NCBI GenBank assembly: GCA_002900995.3
Contig: CM035309.1
Coordinates: forward strand, 3,788,389 to 3,852,388
Length of the DNA: 64,000 bases
Source: Ganoderma boninense
Taxonomy: Eukaryota > Basidiomycota > Agaricomycetes > Polyporales > Polyporaceae
Direction: 5' to 3'
Position numbers and translations under genes: made by a program. Each line of letters starts with the position of its first letter. Position 1 is the stretch's first letter. The notes beneath the pieces are model-generated. The model saw only the letters and a program-made list of their open reading frames with translations, ran no database searches and was not told the origin of the DNA. Of this stretch, positions 32,913 to 45,515 are shown piece by piece.

Positions 32913-34590
32913 TTCGCTCGCTTGAACGATGATGTCCTCCTCAAGCTTTTCGAAGTGCTCCGACCAAACAAAGAGCTCCGTGCCTTGTCTTCCACGTGCC
33001 GTTGGCTTCGTGATGCATCCTGTCCCGTCCTATTTCACTCATGTTACCAACGCCTGGGCCCGTCATTACCTTGGACGAGGTCGACGGCGACGTACGAGAT
33101 CCTTCCTCCCTCGCTGTGGCCACATGTCCGGTGAGTTCATCTCCCACCCCCTGTGCGTGTTCTTCATTAAGATGGATGCAGGATCTTGGAACTTGATTGC
33201 CGTTGTCCTGCATACTCCGAGGGTCGGAGACCGCGTGTAGTTGACCCCTTGGTATGCGACGCATTCAACACCATCGACGCCACACTACCCTCACTGTCTC
33301 GACTGACGACCCTGCGCCTGGACATGCGGTACATCGACGTGCACGGTATCTCTTGGAAATCCATGCAGACAATACTCTCACTTCGCCCCTTGCGCCACCT
33401 GCACATCGACAGGCTCTACATTTGTCCAGAGCTGCTTGACGATGACACCCTCGATGGCTCCACGATCACGCCGCTGGCGACACTTCATTACACACTTCCA
33501 CACTATCGGCAACCGTTGAACTTTCCATCGGAGTTGGCCGTGCTCGATTTCCTCCTACACAAGCTCCACACCTCTCTCGAGAGTCTCTTGCTCCCCGTGG
33601 AATGCGCTCCCATGCAGACGATATTTCTCTCCACTGGCCACGGCTGCGGGAATTCACGCTTCGCGGAGAACGCTGGTCGGACCCCGCGACTCCCGTTGTC
33701 ACTCTGTTCTCGTCGATGCCCTCTCTCCGGTCGCTTGCGCTCGAGCTGTCGGAGCCACAGAATGCGGTACCCGGTCCGGGGGGATTTGGCCAAAGGGCGT
33801 ATTCGCCACATTGCCTTGGCCCTGCCTCGACACCCTCCGTGTATCATATCCAGACCCGGCGGACGAGATCTACCCAAATCTTCCGCCATCCCTCAATACG
33901 CTGGCTTTACGCTCGTGGCCCCACGTGTGTATCCAAATATTCGATGAGCGCCGGGAGCATCAGCCACCCTCGTGGTACCAGGGTCGCGAGCACAGGCGGC
34001 CGGAATGCCCTCTCGTAGGGCCTGGAAGACTAGCTCAGGTGCTTCTGGAGTGCGAGTGCTCGCCGAATGTACACACCCTGGAGCTGGAATACAGAGCAGA
34101 CGCACACGAGTCCGAGCTGCTCCGTGCTGTGGTCGTCAAGTTTCCGCACCTGACCACCTTGGAAATCCATCGGTTCCGGGCATTGGAGAATATTCTGTTG
34201 CAGTACGTTGGCGCACTCCTTTGATGTAACGTTTTGTTAACGAGATGTCTGACCCTGACCCATACTGCGGCCTTCTAGGAAGACTTTGCGGGTGCTCTGG
34301 TATCGCTGACATCTCTCCGCTTGCTCAAACTCAATCTCGATTCCGCTCGCATGCATGATCCCAATACTGGTCGTATGATGATAGTTCGTAACGGACCAAG
34401 CAGCGAACAACCCAATTTTGATGACACCCTGACATCAGCTGCGGAACTGCTCTCGCGAACACTGGCTCCGACGCTGGAGGAGATTTGGATGTTCAAATAC
34501 GACTACAACCCGGTGTGGGTCATTTTCACTGTGAATGGTGTCCATGGGAACCCAGCCGTGGTAATGGAGAAAGATTATCGTCGTTATTGA
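32913..34590 (+). pseudogene. F-box/LRR pseudogene with frameshifts
   Basis: The F-box exon to 33132 reads L-N-D-D-V-L-L-K-L-F-E-V-L and L-S-S-T-C-R-W-L-R-D-A-S-C-P-V-L-F, ending P-P-S-L-W-P-H-V-R at a GT donor, and joins in frame to an LRR exon at 33182. The frame shifts near 33635 (before H-W-P-R-L-R-E-F) and near 33800 (before W-P-C-L-D-T-L-R-V-S-Y). The last exon, 34280-34590, keeps L-R-L-L-K-L-N-L-D and L-A-P-T-L-E-E-I-W-M-F. Divergent from the locus at 30.3 kb and convergent with the intact gene at 34.9 kb. Confidence 0.7.
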
Positions 34591-34904
34591 TGTATTCATA
34601 TGGCCTTACAAGGGGACCCCAGTCGATGACACCGCCCTACACTCGGGGACAGTGTCTTTTGATCATAGCACGAGTTCGTACGTAGTGGTGCTCATTTTTC
34701 CTTTCCAAGTGGAAAGCTATCGACTGCGAAGAAATACGCACAGGTATCCTACCAGACTGTACTTGAGTCGCCATAATCACTACGCTGTCCACACAGCGAT
34801 GGTTTCTTGCTCGCAATCGTCTAACACTGTTCTGCGTGCATTCTCTATGAAGACAGTACTCGAGGACACGGCAAGTAACAACAATACTCTATCTAGGTCA
34901 ACTC

Positions 34905-36812
34905 TCAACAAGACGCTGAATGATCCTCTTCGCACCGTTTCACCACGCCGTCCTGACCGCGCACAATGGGAAACGCCAGCCACACGTGCTGGGGCGGCCA
35001 CCACAGCTGCACGCTCTCGACAGATGGACTTACCGCCCGTGCCAGCATGTCCGCCGCCACGCAGTGCGTAGGGACCAAACCCTTGCGCTCCTCAGGTGAC
35101 AGGTGAGTCCCACAGATCCAATAGGGTTCGGGTATATCCTCATAGTCGAGGTATGCCTTGACAGTGCGAAGGCGGGCCAGCGACACGAGCGATCTCCCAA
35201 ATGATTCCTGAATGGCGGCAGACACACCCGCGGTGAGACCGACGATAATGCCGAGATAGATGGAGCTTACCACAATTTGGAAGTCGGGATCGCGTTTTCC
35301 CCACCTCTACAGGATATGAGAGAAGACTCGATAAGCAAGCAGCCGCCATCGAAGCATGGCGTACGCACCGCGGTCGTGCTGGCCTTGTGATACCGATGGA
35401 CTTCCAGAGACTCCAAGTCCGGAAACGCCACCGTCACATGGCGCAACAGCTCGTCTTCCCTCTCGTCGGCATTGTACTCGAGCGCGAGGTGCACCAGTCG
35501 TGGTGTCCGGCAGCGCTGCAGCATCCCCAGAATTTCCGACGCGCCCAGAACAGGGTACTCATACTGGTGCGGCAACGTGGAATCCAGGTCAAGGAAGGGC
35601 TTCTCCGACTTGTGCGGGCAGCAGAGCAGGGACAGCGCGCGCAGCGTCGGGGATAGGTGCGCGAACACCTCGTCCTCTGCGTGGGGATGCGCGAGCGTTA
35701 GGTGCATGAGGTCTGGCCAGGGAAACGTGGCGCGATGCCTGCGTGGCCAGAGAGGGGGCGCTTCAGTGAGCGTTAGCGGGCCCTGCGCGAGCGTGAGCTC
35801 GAGCCCAATTTTACGGAGACACGGCATGGTGGCGAAGAGCGACACGAGCGGCGTGGAGCGGGGCTCCACCCACCACGGGCCGCGAAGTGTCAGCTCGTGC
35901 AGACGCGGCCATTGCCATTGCGCCATGGCCTTGATGGGGGCGGCTTGCGCGGGAAGAGTCAGGCTCTCGAGCGAGCCATGGAGCTCCTCGAGAACGCGGC
36001 GGAGCATGGTCTCTTCGGTGCGGAATGGATGGGAGTCGGCGGCCACAGTGCCCCAGCCTGAGGCGCGCAACGACGAGGCTTCGTATCGGAAGGACTTGAT
36101 GTGGTCTAGGCTGGGAATCTCGACTTCATCTGGGGCCACGCCATCGGCGAGGATCGGGGAGAAGAGCAGTCCGAGGAGCGAGAACTCTTCGAGTTGGGGC
36201 AGTGACAAGACTGCTTTCAGAATGGGCCAGCGTACACCGTGGAGGGAGCAAGACGTGGACGAGGCGAGAGAGACCTTGCGCAGAGACTTCATTCGACTCA
36301 TGCAAAGTTGGAGCCCGGGGCCGTCGAGGGACGTACAGAGGAAGGGTTCTTCTGGAAGGTCGAGCAGACCGCCATTCGTTTGCTGGCCAAGCATGGAAAA
36401 TATCAGCAACGATTCGACTGAGTTTTTCTCCACAGGGCAGCAATCGACTATCATGAATGATCTGCATGAACACGTTGTAAGCGGTTTGCTAGTATCTTCG
36501 ACATACACAGCCTGCGATGGACGTACTGGACAAGGGGCGACAGAGTTGCAGGAAAGACTTCCTCGGGATGGACGATGACAGCCGTCAACTTTCGGGTCAC
36601 ATCTCTGAAGATGATAGGCTTGCAGACCTCGCGGAGGATTCTACATGTGAGCGAAAGGTTGAGGAGACTTTCAGAAATTCCCCGGAGGTGGCCGAGGATT
36701 CGTAGCAGGATGTCAATGTTTAAATGGTCAAGCCTACAGTATCGTTAGAATCTCGTCGAGATGGACAATGAGTAATGCGTCCAAGCCGCCAATGATACCT
36801 GCGCGGTTCCAT
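34905..36812 (-). CDS. F-box/LRR protein, intact
   Basis: Predicted 552 aa; CDS complement(join(34905..35207,35271..35306,35369..36447,36507..36733,36799..36812)), frame closed throughout. F-box: L-N-I-D-I-L-L-R-I-L-G-H-L, L-S-L-T-C-R-I-L-R-E-V-C-K-P-I-I-F. LRR part: W-P-I-L-K-A-V-L-S-L-P-Q-L-E-E-F-S-L, W-P-R-L-H-E-L-T-L-R-G, M-P-C-L-R-K-I-G-L-E-L, W-P-D-L-M-H-L-T-L. Its last exon ends with the family's V-Q-L-W-W-P-P...A-F-P-I-V-R element. The 14-nt first exon encodes M-E-P-R. A 36-nt exon (D-P-D-F-Q-I-V) also occurs in the locus at 45.5 kb. Predicted SCF substrate adaptor; substrate unknown. Antisense ORFs of up to 368 codons over this gene are shadows. Confidence 0.82.
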
Positions 36813-37224
36813 TCTGCGCTGGAAAATCGGTAAACATATTGAGTCGTTTCCGGGTTCAACTACTAATGGTAAAACCCACATACTTTTCAACTTATGCGGA
36901 GACTTGCAATGTAAGTTCCTAGGAGTATCCGAGAGTGAGCTCGAGGATGGTGACGGTTGAGAACAAAGACTGCTGCGCGATGGTCAGCTTGATCTCCGTC
37001 TCCGTCTGCAATGTCACGAGGACGCCAAGGCGATCATGCAGCGTTACGACGCCTCGCACGGTATGTACAGCCGCTGTGTACGGCAACAGATGATGTTAGG
37101 CCGTGGGCCCATCCCAGAACAACCTGAGCAGGCAGCTCCTGCCATCTTCATTAACACTGGCCAACTAGCACAGCCGAGTCGTGATACCCATGGACACAAG
37201 GCCTCCCCCCAAGGATGGTGCGTG

Positions 37225-38336
37225 AAAAGCGGGAGAGGGACCACGCGATCTCTTCAAGGCCCGGGACAGGTCTGAGTGAGTTGGTCCAATGGCAGCGTCC
37301 AATGCCTCCGTGCTGGCTGCCACAAAGCGGCGAGGCGGCCGGCCGTCAGGCTCGACGAGATGGACGTACAGTTTCAGCGTGCGGAGATAAGGGAGAGGTG
37401 CGAGGGCGGTTGCGAGGTCGTTCTGCGCGCGCGAAGGAATGAAGGTAACGTGAGCACCCTTACCAGCAGAGAGGTAACCATAGGTGAACTCACCGCCCGG
37501 ACATGCTCACTGCTTTCCCTCTGGAAACGATGAAGTCACAGGGTGGTCAGGCACGGGAACTTCATGGCTACTAGTCGTAGCAGCCAAAGTTCCTCTACAG
37601 CCTAGGCGTATTCGAGCTCGAGGATGCGCGGCCCTTCCGGACGACCCGCACGAGACCCTAGGCCTGGGCAATGAGGAAGCTCGACCACTTGAAGGTGGAG
37701 GCATGACTCTCCAACAGGCTGGAACCCAGAGGAACGTGGATATAGATGTCGGTGGATGTCGGCGAAAATTCGCAAGCACAAAGAGATCGCGCGGGCAACG
37801 GTGATGTGTATCAGATCACGATGACGGCAGGTACGAGTGGTTCTGGTCTTCGTTATCTCGATGCGAGGGTTTAAGGACTCAAGATCGGGCCAGGAGGATG
37901 TTGTCGGGGTCTCCAGACCAGATCGTCCGAGCACGGATGCTGCTTTGACTCGAAGAGCTGGCGCCCGAGCGCAACAACCAGAGGAAGGCATGGATGAGAA
38001 GCTAAAGTCGAGGGTAGCCAGTGCGGACGAAAGCGCAACAGTTGGCAGTCCATAATTGGGCATCGTGTAACGAAAGTTGGTAAAGGGTGCAACTTTGCAG
38101 TCGTCCAGGACGTCGTTGTCAAGCACGATAGGACAATCATATAAACGACCGACCTCCAGATAGCGCAGGGTGGGGAGTGAAAGTACAACTTTGATGGTGG
38201 GCCAGGGGATGCCGTGAGTGTCAACTTGGAGGCAGTTGGTCTCCAGTTGTGAAAGTTCTGAGAACACGACATCGAATATAAGGGCGCGGACCAGTGGCTT
38301 ATGTGCACCTAGGGTGTCCATCGGTACGGGTTCCAC
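37225..38336 (-). pseudogene. F-box/LRR pseudogene, truncated
   Basis: No F-box. The LRR part from V-D-T-H-G-I-P-W-P-T-I-K-V-V-L-S-L-P resembles the 33 kb locus (V-H-G-I-S-W-K-S-M-Q-T-I-L-S-L), including L-L-D-D-D-T / V-L-D-N-D-V. After about residue 130 the similarity jumps by an internal deletion. A last-exon remnant at 37230-37450 reads L-A-P-L-P-Y-L-R-T-L-K-L. Confidence 0.6.
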
Positions 38337-39040
38337 AGGGGTGGCAGGAAGCCTCCACTAGAACTTTTTGCGACAACCAATAAGATCAGAACGGCTCAAT
38401 CGATGGTGGCAGAATGCTGGAACTGACTTACGAAGGGCCAGCGTGAATAGGAGTACACTGCCAAATTGGCCGTCGGAGGAGGGTAGACTCGAAGTTAATA
38501 TTGGTGACATGAACGGAATGCGTGGCAACACGTGTTACACGACGTGGGCAGCTGCAGGTGGTCGACAGACTCGACTAGAAATCTTTAACTGAGCCCAACC
38601 GAGCAGCCTCTTCGAATATGTGGTGCAGGATGTCTACAGCTCAATCTGTCCTAGGCCGGTCATCGCATTGATCTGAGTGTAAGCAAAGCCATCAAGTAGC
38701 TTACTAGGCATGTCCGTCAGGCATCGTCTCATTCGAATGCTGAGCAAAATTGGCAACGGAGCAATTCTTCTGTTACGAGATGAGCAGCCTGTTTGCTGCA
38801 CCTATCGGAGAGTATCCGTTGCTCAGAGATGATTAGAGGTAGAAACGGGCAGACGAGCCTCGAAGCAACGGTTGAATATTTGGAAGCACAAAGGGGTGGA
38901 ATGACTACCGGAAACGGTGGGCGCTCCAGACTGCTTAGCTAACCGAACGACAGCACGCCCTCCGCCCATCGCCCGACGTTCCCTGGCGTTCCCCTCGTCG
39001 TCATTCTCCCCTCTACACGCGCTCACACATTATCGTCTAT
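38337..39040. other. Intergenic, SRA gene upstream region
   Basis: About 700 bp with no supported gene. The 3' part (38960-39030) is pyrimidine-rich, as expected for a fungal promoter and 5' UTR. Confidence 0.4.
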
Positions 39041-40841
39041 ATGGGATTCACCAACAAGCCGTCCATAAAGCGGACGCAGCCATCGTATGTACTAATTCGC
39101 TTACAGGAGCGCACCCATCGCTGAAGCATTCTTCACTGCTGTTCTCTACCCGACTCTCATCTGAATCCTCGATCTTCACATCCATTTAACGGCTCCAGAA
39201 CCATATTTGGTGACATTCCAGGCGTCCCTGTGGGATCTACCTTCGAGAACCGGTGAGTTCCTGTGCTGCGGCAGCTGCAGTGTTTGAGTTTCATCCTGAT
39301 CGCGCGCCCATCTCAACCCGGTACAGCCTCTTCCTCCACCACGCGTCTGTGCACTCTGGCATTTTGGCAGGCATAGCCGGAAGTAAGGATGACGGATGCT
39401 ACAGCGTAGTACTCTCGGGCGGATACGAAGACGATAAGGATGAGGGATATCGCTTGTGAGTATTCTATTTCCCTACTCATGATCGATTTTTCATTCCGAC
39501 GTGCCCCTTTTGCAGTACGTACACTGGTTGTGGAGGGCGCGACACAAAAGACGGAGAAAAGGTACGTTCAGCCATATCGCTGCCAATCCCCCCATCTCAT
39601 AGCTATTCGTCTAGCCTCGAGACGGACCACAAACATGCGACCAGACGTGGAATAATAGCCGAAACGCGTCTCTCCGATTGTCAGCGCACACTAAGAAGCC
39701 CGTACGCGTTGTGAGGGGATACAGCTCCAGCTCAGACTTTGCACCTGCCCGAGGGTATCGTTACGATGGGTTGTACGAGGTGGACCAGGTGTGTGCTCTC
39801 CTAACTGTCTACGAGCCATCCTGGAACAGATACCTCTACTAGGCATGGATGGACGCTGGGAAGAGCGGCTTTAAGGTCTGCAAATTCGCTTTCCATGTAA
39901 GTCCTTCTGGAAGTTATCTAGCGTTACTGTCGTCTTTAATGGGAATGCAGCGTCTGCCCAATCAGCCTCCGATCCCTCGACGGCAAGGTACGCTTCACCT
40001 TGACCTCGCACGCTGGGAGGAGCCTCGGCACTTCTGGAAGGAATCTGCCGTCAGTCCCTCGTCCCCTACACACCCCAAGGGCGGGAAGGGGAAAGAGAGA
40101 GCCCATGTCAACGCTGAGGCCGGCCCCAGCCAGGTGAAGAGCAAACCACAAATGAAACTGCCCCCTCCGGCACCGATCCTCCCAACGACCAACGTCGCTG
40201 CTGCCCGTGCACGGCATCCGGGAGCGTCGCAGGCGCAGACCTCAACAAGTGCTCCCATTATGGACGTCAGTGCCCTGCTTGCAGAAATGCACGGAATCAC
40301 ACCAAGGCCTGCCCTGGTGCCGACGTCGACCCCAGCCGCAGCTGGTTCGTCTCGTCCTCCAGTTTCGACTCCTTTGCACCCGAACCGAGCGGCCGACCCG
40401 CGAAAACGCCCGCCTTCTTCCATGCCTGCGCCCGCACCCGCACCCGCACCCGCACCCGCACCGGCCGTGGTCAAGGCCCGTCAATCCCCTCCCTATACTC
40501 CAGCGTCCGTCGATCGAGCCGCGGACTCACGAAGCCGTCCTTCCTCCACGACACATCCGGCTTCGCCAGCCTCTGGCGAAGCCCAGAGGGGCGCGCCGCT
40601 GACCGCAGTGCAGAACGCTTCTGCCACTGCGCGTAAGCGTTCGTTTGGCTCGGACGGAGATGGGCTCGAGGATTTCAAGCGAGTCAAGACTGAGTACTCG
40701 AAGGGGTTGCAGCGCTCTCCCCAGAAAGCGTGCCCGGGCCCTCGACTCAACCGTCTTCCGATCAAGCAAGAGCCTCGGGCCGTTCTCCCGAAGTGGGAGA
40801 GCGGTGTCATCGACTTGACGAGTTCGGACAACGATGACTGA
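39041..40841 (+). CDS. SAD/SRA (YDG) domain protein, methyl-DNA reader
   Basis: Predicted 463 aa; CDS join(39041..39084,39199..39252,39327..39455,39516..39561,39615..39788,39843..39896,39951..40841). The SRA domain, about residues 16-178, carries the hallmark blocks F-G-D-I-P-G-V-P-V-G, Y-S-V-V-L-S-G-G-Y-E-D-D, Y-T-G-C-G-G-R-D, G-P-Q-T-C-D-Q-T-W, V-R-V-V-R-G, Y-R-Y-D-G-L-Y-E-V and G-F-K-V-C-K-F. SRA domains flip out 5-methylcytosine, often in hemimethylated sites, and recruit silencing factors. There is no PHD, RING or SET domain, unlike UHRF1 or SUVH proteins. The tail is Pro/Ala/Ser-rich, with an (A-P)n run, basic K-R patches, and V-K-T-E, I-K-Q-E and V-I-D-L-T near the end. Nuclear function expected. 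Intact gene inside an otherwise fast-decaying region. Confidence 0.92.
40428..40462. repeat. CCCGCA hexanucleotide repeat
   Basis: About five tandem copies in frame in the SRA gene, coding for alternating Ala-Pro. Likely length-variable. Confidence 0.8.
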
Positions 40842-41230
40842 GATGCATGGGTGAATGCCTCTGCTTCATTGATTGTTATACATATCAATGACTTTATGAT
40901 GTTACGACGTACCGGTTTCTTGCTGGGTTACTCATGTCCTTGTAGGTCTCGCCCCATTTGGTTCCTGTTCAGTGTTACTGCTTTGTAGCCTATCTTTGTA
41001 TCCAAGTTCCAGATGCTTTTGTTCTTGACTAGCGTTTAGCTGACTGCCTGCATGCATAAATCCCACTGAATTCCCAAGGCCTTGTATATTTGTGAGGTTC
41101 GGGTAGTAACAGGCGGACCAATAGCCACGCTACGAATGCGTTGAAGGCCACAGAAAATGTTGTAGCTCACATTGGTGTTGGCTGTAGTAAGACCGTCCGG
41201 ATCCTATCGTGTAATCACTTTTCATGGCAT

Positions 41231-44200
41231 TCAGAATTCGACGAAGTTCAACAGACCGAGCAGTACCAGGCAAACAGAGTAAGCTGAAGTCATATATCCT
41301 GAAACCACTGATCAGCATGGCAGCCATGCAGGCCCCTCGTAACGAATACACTTACCAGCGATAGTGAACGCCCCGGATACGTCCCCGTAGAGGGCTGAAT
41401 AGAGCACCGCGAGCACGAGCGACGCAAAGACGGGAAGTAGGATCGCTACGGCGATGCGGGTGAGCTGCCAGCCCTCGACGAATTCGATGCCGAGGTCGGT
41501 ACGCGCCGTGAGGACTTGCATGAACTCGTGCCTGTCTTTCATCTGCTCTGGATGCTTGAGGAAGTAGCGCAGGCGCATGTTCTTGGACGGGCTTACGCCA
41601 GCTGGGCCTATCCTGCGGGGATAGACGCATGTGTGGTCGGCCTGTGAGCACGTCTCGTCAGTTGCCGTGACTCGGGAGTATGAGTGAGACGATACGCACG
41701 TATACCATTGATATGGACCTTGACCACCGAGCCTTGTCAGTACCGCCACCGAACGGATACACATCAGCAGGGCAAGGCTCACCGCACACTCCGGAGCGAG
41801 AACCACTTCCGCCAGGCGGTCCGCAACTTGTCGTACGATCGCCCGAGCTCCCGCAACAGCGCTGCGTCGTCCCAGCCTGCATGGATCTTCAGGTACGTAT
41901 AGCTCGACCCGCGGAACGCCTTGAGCGGGAACACGTCCCACTTCGGCTGCCAGTCGTCCGAGCACCGCCGCACCGGCAGGCCCGCGGCGTACGGGCGACT
42001 CGGGTAAGGCTTCGCCTGGACGGGCCCGGGGCTGGTATAGGCAAGCGATTGCAGATGCACCCCTGCGCCGTTCTTCTCCTCTGCGAACTTCTCGTCGATG
42101 TCAAGGAGGGAGAGCGGGAGAGACTCGGCGGAAGAGGATTGCTTGTGCCACCGGAGCGCGACGAGGTGCTTCTCGAGGCGGCGGACGACCTCGACGAGCT
42201 GCTTGCTGTGCTCTTGCCAGAGCTCCGCACGACGCTCGTGGTCCAGCAGCGTCTTCTCGTACAGCTGCAGCACTTGCTCGAACTTGTCCGGTTCCGTCCT
42301 GGGTCTGGGGCTGGGGCTGGGGCTGGGGCTGCGAGTGGCCGGAAGGCGGCGCGGGGGGACGTGTGGAGGTGGCGGAACAATGATAACCGGGCGCTGGACG
42401 GGGGATGACTTACGCCCCGAACGCTCGTAAACTGAGATGGGGATTCGAGGGGCACGGCTGATATCCCGATCGTCAAACTTCCTCGGGGAGAGTGACCTGC
42501 CTTCTCGAAATGGAGTGCGAGAGGGACGGTAGCCTAGGGCGGAGTTAGGCTCCATCGAGGGGGCTCATCATCCATTACTGGATTGGGACGGAAACTCACT
42601 GGGGCTGGCAGCACTAGCCTGTGAACCCTCCGGAGACGGCTCGCGGTATACGCCGTGCTGTGATTGAACCGACAGCGGTGGACTTCGTGATCGTCGCCTG
42701 CGCCACTGGTCGTCATAATTAGGATAGCGGCGACGGTATGTGGGTGGGAGGGCATATCGCAAGGCTTGCAGGGCTGAAAACTGGGCGTGAGCATTTAAAC
42801 CGTTCCCAGAACCTCGGGGCTCACATGGAGACCTAGAAATGTGCTTGATACTTGCGGGCGATCTTTGACGAACAGGCAGTGGAGATGGGCTACGAGTACG
42901 AGGGCGATATGCGCGCAGACTCTGAGTCCGTAGACTCAGAGACCTAGATCGTGATTGTCGGCAGTACCTGCCGAAGGACCTCCTGTCAACTAGGAGGAAT
43001 TCGGGATATCAGGAATCCGATTCCTCCGCGAACTGCATGGGAAACTCACCGATGTCTTGCGATGACGGCGCACGATGCACACTGTGTTGCGACTGAACTG
43101 AACGTTGGGCAGGCGAATGATGTCGCCAGGAGTCAGAATCTGGTGCCCATTGTCGCCGAAGCCGTCGCGAGTGTAGTGAGTTGCGATAGTCGACATATTC
43201 CCTACCAGGACTCCTTGACGCAGATCTAGCGTTTACTTGCCGAGCTAGATTCCTGGAGTGAGTATTCCGCGACTGCCTGAAGGGCCCCTGGCACCTACAT
43301 GGAGATCTAACACGCGGCAGGGGACGCTCGAAGCGTTGTCTACAGCGGTACATCGAAGGAGATCCAGAGTGAGACCGGAAGCGCGCAGGCGACGTTCTGT
43401 CCTGGCCATGGGGGGCTTCAGAAGCTGGAGGCGTTCCAGGGGCCGGAGATGTGCGCTGCGACCGAAGCTGTCGCCGTGCAGGCGATCGCCCGCGCGAAAC
43501 GTCCGGACTTGGTGAATGTTCATCTTGCGGCGTAGGACGGTAGAAAAGGTCCTTGAATTCACTCAGAGAGCTTGGCGGCCACCATTCATGTTCCCTAGAC
43601 CTCGACCTAGAGCGATCATGGTCACTTTGTGGCGCTAATTGTCTTTCAAGTCAGTATCGTCCGGCTGTCTGAGGATTCCAGCACTCACGTCGAGACCTGG
43701 AGCTTCCCCCGACTTCCGTTTGTGGTGCCTCAAAGACTGTGGATGGATACCGTTCGCGGGTGATAGCGGACGGTAGTACGGGAACAGTATGCAGTGGCGG
43801 GCCTGCTTGAACGGTGGGAGGTATGTGAACGACCGAGGATGGATGTTCGCTAGGAGTCGGAGAGGCCTGTTGACCGGCGTCAAAAGGGGGAACGATCAAG
43901 TTGACTGGGATAGCATGCTCACCTGAACGGAAGCGGGAGGAAGTGTTACTGGAGATGGCGCATCGACCGACGGATTGCTGCGCTTGTCATCGTTATCATC
44001 ATCGTCATCGTCGTCCCGTCCTTCGTCGTTTTCAACGGGCTGGGGATCTACTTGTTGTACTGGGATGGTCTCCTCAGCAATCGTCTTTGCCGGCTTGTAG
44101 AGCCGGAGCGGTGCCTGGTAGGAAGACGACTCGTCTGCTGTTGACGTTGGTGGAGAAAACGGGACAAGAGGTTGAATTGGACATTTCGTCGTCAGCAGTG

Positions 44201-44768
44201 CTACTTACAGAAAAAGACCTGAGGGACTTACCAGAAATGCTACTCGGAACACTCTTGCAAGATGGCTCTAGGGAAACTGAGCGAGTGGCCGACGCTGCTG
44301 GGGATGGAACCTGTGGAGTTCGACTTGGACTTGAAGTGTGCGGAGAGCGAGACCAGGGTCGGCACAGAATGGAAGAAGGTACTGAGTTTGGCTCTAACGC
44401 GAAGGAATTTGGAATCGCTGAGCGGTAGTCAATTTCTCGTAGACCTTCTCGTAGACCGAGGATTCGGTTTGAGAGTACTGACCTTCCGCCGCTTCCAGTG
44501 TGGCGACCGGATGTTTGGGAGAGGGATCCTCGACCAACTCGACTGGAGTCGCGGCACGATCACTAGGTGTGGCTTTGAACCACATCATGGCATTTTCCGA
44601 GCGTGGTGGTGCCTCCTGGGGTTCAGCATGACGGTCATAATGGTACTGTGCTTCGAGATCGTGCGGAGCTGGCGACTCGCCGCGCTGAGCCCGTTCTACC
44701 GCACGAACGAGCCTCTCGAACTCCGCTTCCTCTCGCTCCTCTTGTGCGACAGAGTAGCTGTTCCCCAT
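41231..44768 (-). CDS. Ser/Pro-rich agaricomycete membrane protein
   Basis: Multi-exon gene; the exact middle structure is not resolved. Start M-G-N-S-Y-S-V-A-Q-E at 44768, first exon then an intron ending at CTCAG near 44415. The middle is Ser/Pro/Arg-rich with an Asp run. The coding block 41783-42555 contains a coiled-coil-like L-Y-E-K-T-L-L-D-H-E-R-R-A-E-L-W. C-terminal part: 13-nt exon 41706-41718, exon 41356-41641 with M-R-L-R-Y-F-L-K-H-P-E-Q-M and L-T-A-R-T-D-L-G-I-E-F-V-E, then a membrane helix (A-V-A-I-L-L-P-V-F-A-S-L), and a last exon 41231-41298 with a second hydrophobic stretch ending N-F-V-E-F. From memory this C-terminal layout recurs as paralogues across Agaricomycetes; no function is known to me. 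Confidence 0.65.
42301..42332. repeat. GGGGCT repeat coding Ser-Pro
   Basis: Tandem hexamer inside the membrane-protein gene; on the minus strand it encodes S-P-S-P-S-P. Likely length-variable. Confidence 0.75.
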
Positions 44769-45515
44769 GGCAGGTGGATGTTGTCAGGTAGGAGCTGCCG
44801 GGGCCCGGGGTGGCATGAAGGGGACTCATGAACAACGTATGCCAGTGATATACTTGCCCCCTGGGCCGGCCGCACAGCATTGAGCGTTAGACGTTTCCCA
44901 CTGCCGGTTTCTGATCAGAAGGTTCTATCGCATACACGTCGGTCATGTGTGAACGACTGACTGAAAACGACGAGGCTGGGCAAGTTCAGCATTGCTTGAG
45001 ATGCGCATGGATCGTAGTAGGCACGGAGAGCGACGAAAGGCGATGAATTCGATCGCAGGTATTCGGCTTCTGGAACAGGTCCTAATCCTATTGCTCCCAG
45101 GTTGAAGTGTGCAGAGAGCTTTGAGACGCGTCATTGTAGAAGGTCCGACGAGGCTCAGACGAGGCTCAGACGATGAGAGATCAGATTCCCGACTGACCCG
45201 GATCCCCGGGCTCCAAACAAGTGCAAATAGAAGTGCCGCGGACGTTGAACCAAGCGCTAATTTGTGTCCGTCCCGTTACCCTTGCTACCTCGATCCCGCG
45301 ACTCCAATAGACATCCCTCGCAAGCTCTACAGGGGAGCGAGTCGCACTTCAGGAGAAGGTATGCGGTTTTATGCATTATGACCCCTTCGTATCTCATCGT
45401 TAGTCAGTCCTTCTGTGCAGGATGGTGGCCCGGGACAGGTATCGGAAGCTCGCCGTCTGCCAGTGGGGCCGAGTAGCATAGCGATTCTGACGTGGATCCC
45501 GCCGTAGCCTCCATC
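44769..45515. other. Intergenic, divergent promoters
   Basis: About 750 bp between the membrane-protein gene (minus) and an F-box/LRR locus (plus). No further gene recognised. Confidence 0.45.

Noticed and set aside
35472..36578. 368-codon plus-strand ORF
   Set aside because: Fully antisense to the intact F-box/LRR gene; a codon-bias shadow with no domain.
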